Shown piece by piece: positions 7,552 to 11,485 of a stretch of DNA of 11,485 nucleotides (its first letter is position 1; every line of letters begins with the position of its first letter). The DNA comes from an uncultured Actinomycetes bacterium (lineage in GTDB: Bacteria; Actinomycetota; Actinomycetes; Nanopelagicales; Nanopelagicaceae): contig CAIXPV010000012.1 in NCBI GenBank assembly GCA_903921405.1, positions 1 to 11,485 of the forward strand, written 5' to 3'. The notes under the pieces were generated by a model. It was not told the DNA's origin, did not search any database, and saw only the letters and a list, made by a program, of their open reading frames with translations. Both the position numbers and the translations under genes were made by a program.

Positions 7552-7580
7552 TAGGGGGTGCAGGTTTCCTCGTGCCCCTA
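7552..7580 (-). repeat. 29-base interrupted dyad in the malE leader
   Basis: Outer arms TAGGGG (7552-7557) and CCCCTA (7575-7580) pair over 6 bp. After a symmetric 4 by 4 mismatch, inner arms AGG (7562-7564) and CCT (7568-7570) pair around a TTT loop as read on the plus strand. It lies about 20 bases upstream of the malE ribosome site. It could be a protein-binding operator or an mRNA leader hairpin; nothing in the sequence decides between them. Confidence 0.4.
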
Positions 7581-7662
7581 TCCCACTGCTTATGCACGTG
7601 AAAAGCAACGCGCGACAGGTGAATTGCAGGGTTTTTGAGCCTGTTTTACTAAATCGTTATAA

Positions 7663-7683
7663 AGCCTTGGTCTTGCAGAGGCT
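7663..7683 (-). terminator. Weak possible terminator after citrate synthase
   Basis: On the minus strand AGCCT (7683-7679) can pair with AGGCT (7667-7663) around an 11-base loop, followed by TTATAACG. It starts about 10 bases after the citrate synthase stop. The stem has only 5 bp and the U-tract is poor, so transcription could run into malE. Confidence 0.25.
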
Positions 7684-7692
7684 GTTACAGAC

Positions 7693-8808
7693 TTACTTGT
7701 GGAGCTGTTCGACCGTGGAATCCCAGCCGGCAACTGACTCAACTGAGCGAGGAGCCTTACCGATGTATCTAGAAGTTGGGCGAATCAGACGTCCGGTGCG
7801 CTTTTCTTCCAAGATGTGTGCAGACCAGCCTGCAGTACGTGCAGCGGTAAACATCGATGTAAATAAATGTGCAGGAACTTCAGCGAAGTCCAAAATAATT
7901 GCAGCCCAGAACTCAACGTTTGTTTCTAAAACACGATCTGGTTGGCGCTCACGTAACTCTTTTAGCGCAGCTCTTTCAAGTGCTTCAGCTACTTCATAAC
8001 GTGGCGCATTCAATTCTCTTGCTGTGCGACGCAATGTACGTGCGCGAGGATCTTCGGCGCGATAAACACGGTGACCAAAGCCCATTAAGCGTTCTTTACG
8101 ATCTAGTAAATCTTTAATGTATGCCTCTGCATTTCCAGTTTTTTCAACTTCTTCAATCATATGCAGTACGCGTGAAGGTGCACCTCCGTGAAGTGGACCT
8201 GACATCGCACCAATCGCACCCGAAAGCGCAGCGGCCACATCGGCGCCAGTTGATGCAATAACACGAGAAGTAAATGTTGATGCGTTCATGCCATGCTCTG
8301 CAGCAGAAACAAAGTAAGCATCGATTGCGCGGACATGAAGTGGGTCTGGCTCTCCGCGCCAGCGAATCATCATTCGCTCTACAACAGTATGCGCTTTATC
8401 AATGTCAGACTCTGGAACTGGCGGCGCAATAACTCCACGAGCAGCTTGTGCCAAATATGAAAGAACCATTACAGATGCACGCGCTAAGTTGCTGCGCGCT
8501 TCGGCATCATCGATATCAAGCAGTGGCTTAAATCCCCAGGCTGGTGCCAACATTGAGATCGCAGCTTGAACATCTACGCGAACATCACCCGAGTGAACAG
8601 GTAATGGAAACTTTTCAGCGTTAGGAAGACCTGGATTAAATTCATCATCAACTAACAAGCCCCAAACATTTCCAAATGAGACTCGACCAACAAGCTCTTC
8701 GATGTCGACTCCGCGATATCTAAGTGCGCCACCTTCTTTATCGGGCTCAGCAATTTCAGACTCAAAAGCAATGACACCTTCTAGACCGGGCTTGAAATTC
8801 TCTGACAC
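7693..8808 (-). CDS. citA: Citrate synthase 2 (actinobacterial CitA type)
   Basis: This condenses acetyl-CoA with oxaloacetate at the entry of the TCA cycle; the related 2-methylcitrate synthase activity cannot be excluded. The 371-residue length is that of short bacterial citrate synthases. Visible active-site motifs are EHGMNAST (171-178, H172), GPLHGGAP (204-211, H207, matching E. coli H264), GFGHRVY (243-249, H246, matching H305) and the ARTAGWSAH segment (323-331). At the position of the catalytic aspartate (E. coli D362, NVDF) this protein has NVEF, with E299; I recall Glu there in actinobacterial CitA proteins, but cannot check. GTG at 8808 has AAGGAG (8815-8820) 6 bases upstream. It is divergent from pdxH, a pairing I recall from other actinobacteria, and lies upstream of malE on the same strand. 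Confidence 0.93.
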   Translation of the reverse strand: MSENFKPGLEGVIAFESEIAEPDKEGGALRYRGVDIEELVGRVSFGNVWGLLVDDEFNPGLPNAEKFPLPVHSGDVRVDVQAAISMLAPAWGFKPLLDIDDAEARSNLARASVMVLSYLAQAARGVIAPPVPESDIDKAHTVVERMMIRWRGEPDPLHVRAIDAYFVSAAEHGMNASTFTSRVIASTGADVAAALSGAIGAMSGPLHGGAPSRVLHMIEEVEKTGNAEAYIKDLLDRKERLMGFGHRVYRAEDPRARTLRRTARELNAPRYEVAEALERAALKELRERQPDRVLETNVEFWAAIILDFAEVPAHLFTSMFTAARTAGWSAHILEEKRTGRLIRPTSRYIGKAPRSVESVAGWDSTVEQLHK

Positions 8809-8925
8809 GATGGGCTCCTTTTATCTGCGTAGTGCAATGGCCTAATTCTGCACCTACACAAGGGGTGCTGGCGACCATGCTTACCGGGGGATGCACTCAC
8901 GACGAAAGTGAGGTTCGATACACCT
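8809..8925. promoter_or_regulatory. Divergent intergenic region between citA and pdxH
   Basis: These 117 bases must carry the promoters of both citA (minus) and pdxH (plus). I find no hexamer pair close to the consensus on either strand. The region contains the citA leader dyad (8829-8857). It also has a small CTCAC/GTGAG stem-loop (8896-8912) that would partly cover the weak GAGG ribosome site of pdxH. Confidence 0.45.
8829..8857 (-). repeat. Dyad in the citA leader
   Basis: GTAGTGCA (8829-8836) and TGCACCTAC (8849-8857) pair over 8 bp with one bulged base, leaving a 12-base loop. It lies about 8 bases upstream of the citA ribosome site (8815-8820) on the transcribed side. It could be an operator in the citA/pdxH divergent region or an mRNA hairpin next to the ribosome site. 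Confidence 0.4.
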
Positions 8926-9591
8926 ATGGATAATCTGAGTTTTGGACGCGATGAAATCGCTGCAATGCGACGTTCGTATGGCGAACAAGGGCTAACCGCC
9001 TTGCCGGAAGATCCTTTCCGCGCATTCGAAAGTTGGTTGCGGCAAGCCCACGAAAACCCAATCATCGTTGAAGCTAATGCAATGGTTCTATCTACGCTAG
9101 ATGTTGATTCACATATCACCACTCGTAGTGTCCTGTTGAAAGATATTTCACAAGGCGGTTTTACCTTTTATACCAATTACTCGTCGCGCAAAGCGCATGC
9201 AATCGAAATGAATCCACAGGTCTCACTTTTGTTTCCCTGGTATGCCATGGAGCGACAAGTTTCAATAAGCGGTACAGCAGAAAAAACATCGATTCAAGAA
9301 TCACATGAATATTTTTCAAAGCGTCCATGGGCTTCACAAATAGGTGCATGGGCCAGTCACCAATCAGCACCACTAGCATCGCGAGAAGAGTTAGATCAAA
9401 GATATGAGGGCGCTGCACAAAAATGGCCCGAAGGAAGTACGGTCCCATGCCCACCACACTGGGGTGGCTATCGCGTTATTCCGCTGCAGATTGAATTCTG
9501 GCAGGGCCGACATTCTCGATTACACGACCGACTGCGTTATGAAAGAGTAGGTGCGACAGCTGATTGGGAGATAGGGCGCTACTACCCATAA
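8926..9591 (+). CDS. pdxH: Pyridoxamine/pyridoxine 5'-phosphate oxidase
   Basis: This FMN enzyme oxidises PNP or PMP to pyridoxal 5'-phosphate, in salvage or the last synthesis step. From ATG at 8926 it has 221 residues, matching E. coli PdxH (218). Family marks are RSVLLKD (67-73), FYTNYSSRKA (81-90) and LLFPWYAMERQV (101-112) of the FMN-binding split barrel, SQIGAW (137-142), WGGYR (179-183), and the C-terminal RLHDRLRYER (198-207). R198 and H200 match the E. coli PLP-binding Arg/His. The terminus WEIGRYYP is the usual ending. A GTG at 8908 is in frame and would add 6 residues, but it has no ribosome site and the ATG fits the family start; GAGG at 8910-8913 lies 12 bases before that ATG. 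It is 9 bases upstream of serC, whose product needs PLP. Confidence 0.95.
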   Translation: MDNLSFGRDEIAAMRRSYGEQGLTALPEDPFRAFESWLRQAHENPIIVEANAMVLSTLDVDSHITTRSVLLKDISQGGFTFYTNYSSRKAHAIEMNPQVSLLFPWYAMERQVSISGTAEKTSIQESHEYFSKRPWASQIGAWASHQSAPLASREELDQRYEGAAQKWPEGSTVPCPPHWGGYRVIPLQIEFWQGRHSRLHDRLRYERVGATADWEIGRYYP

Positions 9592-9600
9592 ACTTGGCCA

Positions 9601-10719
9601 ATGAGCGCAGAGATACTTATCCCGTCAGCAATTAAGCCTGGAGATGGTCGATTTGGTTGTGGTCCATCAAAGATTCGTCCAGAAGCATTAGCAGCACTGG
9701 CCGCATCTGGCACATCTATTCTTGGGACATCGCATCGGCAAAAACCAGTTAAGAATGTAGTTAAACGCGTTCGTGATGGTCTGCATACACTTTTTAATCT
9801 ACCCGATGGTTATGAAGTAGTTCTGGGTAATGGCGGATCAACTGCATTTTGGGATATCGCAACTCTTGGATTAATTGAAAATCGCTCACAGCATCTAGTT
9901 TTTGGTGAGTTCTCCTCTAAATTCGCATCTGCATCAAAAGAGGCGCCATTCCTGGGCGATCCAAGCGTTATTAAATCCGAGCCAGGTACACACCCGTTGG
10001 CAACTGCTGAGGATGGCATCGATGTTTATGCACTCACACACAATGAAACTAGTACTGGTGTTGCAATGCCAATTATTCGCCCCGCAGCAACAGAGGGCGC
10101 CCTTGTTTTGGTAGATGCAACAAGTGCTGCAGGTGGGTTGCTTGTTAACGCCAATGAGTTTGATACTTATTACTTTGCCCCGCAAAAATCATTTGCATCT
10201 GATGGCGGGTTATGGATTGCGATCATGAGTCCTGCGGCAATCGCACGCGTTGAAAAGATTAAGGCCACTGGACGTTGGATTCCAGCTTTCTTTGACTTAA
10301 CCATCGCAATTGAAAATTCGCGACTTGATCAAACTTATAACACTCCAGCTTTAGTCACTTTGATGTTACTAGCCGATCAAATCGAATGGATGAATGCTGG
10401 TGGGGGTTTGAGTTTTTCTGCTGGTCGAAGCGCACAGTCCTCAGATATCTTGTATACCTGGGCAGAAAAAACTAGTTATACGACTCCATTCGTTACTGAT
10501 CCAGCGATGCGCTCAAAGGTTGTTGGCACAATTAATTTTGATGATGCAATTGATGCAACAAAGATTGCTGCCGCACTTCGTGCCAACGGAATTGTAGATA
10601 CCGAGCCATATCGCAAGTTAGGTAAGAATCAGCTTCGAATTGGCATGTTCCCATCTGTAGATCCCAGTGATGTCACAGCGCTAACCCAGTGCATTGATTT
10701 TGTTGTGGAATCTCTATAG
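9601..10719 (+). CDS. serC: Phosphoserine aminotransferase (mycobacterial/actinobacterial type)
   Basis: This PLP enzyme converts 3-phosphohydroxypyruvate and glutamate to phosphoserine in serine biosynthesis. The 372-residue protein shows the N-terminal substrate loop FGCGPSKIR (18-26), TSHRQKPV (43-50), the cofactor aspartate in VDATSAAGG (171-179, D172) and the PLP lysine in FAPQKSFASDGG (192-203, K196). The C-terminus has the substrate-arginine segment KNQLRIGMFPS. The FAPQKSFASDGG form and overall length match the mycobacterial-type family, not the E. coli type. ATG at 9601 follows the pdxH stop by 9 bases with no clear Shine-Dalgarno, so translation probably depends on coupling to pdxH. 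The stop codon shares its last base with the GTG of the next gene. Co-transcription with pdxH puts cofactor supply next to a cofactor user. Confidence 0.95.
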   Translation: MSAEILIPSAIKPGDGRFGCGPSKIRPEALAALAASGTSILGTSHRQKPVKNVVKRVRDGLHTLFNLPDGYEVVLGNGGSTAFWDIATLGLIENRSQHLVFGEFSSKFASASKEAPFLGDPSVIKSEPGTHPLATAEDGIDVYALTHNETSTGVAMPIIRPAATEGALVLVDATSAAGGLLVNANEFDTYYFAPQKSFASDGGLWIAIMSPAAIARVEKIKATGRWIPAFFDLTIAIENSRLDQTYNTPALVTLMLLADQIEWMNAGGGLSFSAGRSAQSSDILYTWAEKTSYTTPFVTDPAMRSKVVGTINFDDAIDATKIAAALRANGIVDTEPYRKLGKNQLRIGMFPSVDPSDVTALTQCIDFVVESL

Positions 10720-11485
10720 TGCCGAAGAGTTTTAAGCGCGATCGTTTCTTCTGGATAGTTGCTACACAAACTGCCATTGTTAACTTTTACCTTGGTGGCT
10801 TTGGTCCGGCGCAGTCACTTCTTCGTGCTGACCAAGGAACATCTTTAACTATTGCAGGCTTACACGGCACCGCGATGGGTGTTGCATCTATAGCCGCTGG
10901 TTATGCCAACCCACGCTTGGCGCACCGTTTTGGCCGTGAGCGTTTATCGTGGATCGGACTTCTTATCTTTTCCTTAGGCATGGTGATGTTCGTTGCTTCA
11001 CCACCTGTATTTTTAACACTGCCGGCAACACTGATTACTGGCTTTGGAACATCGATCATTATTAACACAATGCTCACGGCGATGTCCCATCACTATGGCA
11101 AAGCCGCTGAAGTTGCGATTCCCCAAGCAAATGGCGTTGCCTCCGTTGGTTTTGTTTCGGGTACCGCCTTGATCGGCACCATTGCAATTGCCTTCCCCAG
11201 TTTGTGGCGCTTAGGTTTACTGCTCGCATTGCCTGTAGCTATCGCGTTTTACGTTGTTGGGCGAGATAAGAGCGATGACGTACATGTGCCCGATGAATCA
11301 GGCCCGCAAAGCGGAAAACTCTCGCGTACTTTTTGGATAGCGTGGATTGGTTTTGTTGCATGTATATCAAGTGAGTTTGCAACATCATTTTGGTCGGCAG
11401 CGCTTTTGCGCGATCGAGTAGGTTCAACTGCTGCGATTTCAACAGTAGCCGTTGTAGCACTTGGGACTGGCATGGGAATCGGTCG
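10719..11485 (+). CDS. MFS transporter, N-terminal part, cut by window edge
   Basis: An open frame runs from GTG at 10719 to the window end with no stop: 255 complete codons plus two bases. It is a hydrophobic membrane protein with about six helices before a charged central loop (about 181-203), then further helices, as in the major facilitator superfamily. GYANPRLAHRFGRERL (61-76) between the second and third helices is a loose version of the MFS loop 2-3 signature. QANGVASVGFVSGTA (136-150) resembles the fourth/fifth helix region of drug or sugar-phosphate type members. The substrate cannot be told. The GTG overlaps the serC TAG stop by one base (TAGTG), arguing for translational coupling in a pdxH-serC-MFS operon. 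The start is chosen for that overlap and because the first helix begins about 10 residues later. Confidence 0.85.
   Translation, partial: MPKSFKRDRFFWIVATQTAIVNFYLGGFGPAQSLLRADQGTSLTIAGLHGTAMGVASIAAGYANPRLAHRFGRERLSWIGLLIFSLGMVMFVASPPVFLTLPATLITGFGTSIIINTMLTAMSHHYGKAAEVAIPQANGVASVGFVSGTALIGTIAIAFPSLWRLGLLLALPVAIAFYVVGRDKSDDVHVPDESGPQSGKLSRTFWIAWIGFVACISSEFATSFWSAALLRDRVGSTAAISTVAVVALGTGMGIG

Larger units (their letters stand above)
7518..7692 (-). promoter_or_regulatory. Upstream region of malE (promoter/operator region), also citrate synthase 3' end
   Basis: This 175-base gap lies between the citrate synthase stop and the malE start, both genes being on the minus strand. It must hold the maltodextrin operon promoter unless malE is transcribed from citA. 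It contains the strong malE ribosome site and a 29-base dyad (listed separately). I could not find a convincing -35/-10 pair: TATAAC at 7656-7661 on the minus strand is the best -10-like hexamer, but it lies about 140 bases from the start codon and has no matching -35. A classical LacI-family operator of the malR kind is not obvious. Confidence 0.45.

Noticed and set aside
7615..7644. ACAGG/CCTGT inverted repeat upstream of malE
   Set aside because: Five-base arms with a 20-base spacer are expected by chance.
7538..7999. Plus-strand open frame of 153 codons opposite the citrate synthase 3' end
   Set aside because: It is antisense to a clear citrate synthase, has no recognisable domain, and crosses the malE leader; it is a chance frame.
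8908..8925. GTG at 8908 as the pdxH start
   Set aside because: It would add six residues beyond the family N-terminus, has no ribosome site, and falls within the weak GAGG site of the better ATG at 8926.
8781..9122. Minus-strand open frame of 113 codons spanning the citA-pdxH gap
   Set aside because: It lies opposite the conserved N-terminal part of pdxH and shows no family features.
11239..11473. Two minus-strand open frames opposite the MFS gene
   Set aside because: They are in antisense frames of a clear membrane transporter and have no features of real proteins.
1..11485. Search for CRISPR arrays, tRNA genes, insertion sequences, phage or defence genes
   Set aside because: No regularly spaced repeats, cloverleaf-like sequence, transposase, or defence protein motif was seen; the window is ordinary metabolic chromosome.

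Overview
This looks like chromosomal DNA of a free-living, monoderm actinobacterium with a compact, low-to-moderate-GC genome. The citrate synthase and the phosphoserine aminotransferase are of the type I associate with Actinobacteria. The sugar transporter lacks its own ATPase, as in actinobacteria that share one MsiK-type ATPase. Several gene junctions overlap or are only a few bases wide. Freshwater acI actinobacteria (Nanopelagicales) fit best, but that is inference from gene style, not a marker gene.

Left part (1-1811): the 5' portion of a DNA photolyase runs leftward off the window edge. Only 17 bases away, a cytoplasmic-looking esterase-family hydrolase is read rightward. The esterase ends tail to tail with the amylase gene, overlapping it by 26 bases.

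Centre (1786-7517, minus strand): a maltodextrin uptake and digestion operon in transcription order malE (binding protein), malF, malG (permeases), then a secreted GH13 alpha-amylase. malF/malG overlap by 4 bases and malG/amylase are 2 bases apart. malE is separated from malF by 127 bases holding three stem-loops, one with a perfect 14-bp stem. The picture is extracellular starch or glycogen hydrolysis, capture of maltodextrins, and import powered by an ATPase encoded elsewhere.

Right part (7693-11485): a CitA-type citrate synthase on the minus strand faces away from a plus-strand group: pdxH (PLP-forming oxidase), serC (a PLP enzyme of serine synthesis) and a 3'-truncated MFS transporter. 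pdxH and serC are 9 bases apart, and serC and the MFS gene share one base (TAGTG).

All protein-coding space is explained and no stretch over 300 bases lacks a gene. I see no tRNA, rRNA, CRISPR array, insertion sequence, phage or defence gene. I do not see a previously undescribed system. The most interesting points are the binding protein without a lipobox paired with a MalF carrying a large extracytoplasmic insert, and the structured non-coding gaps around malE and citA.
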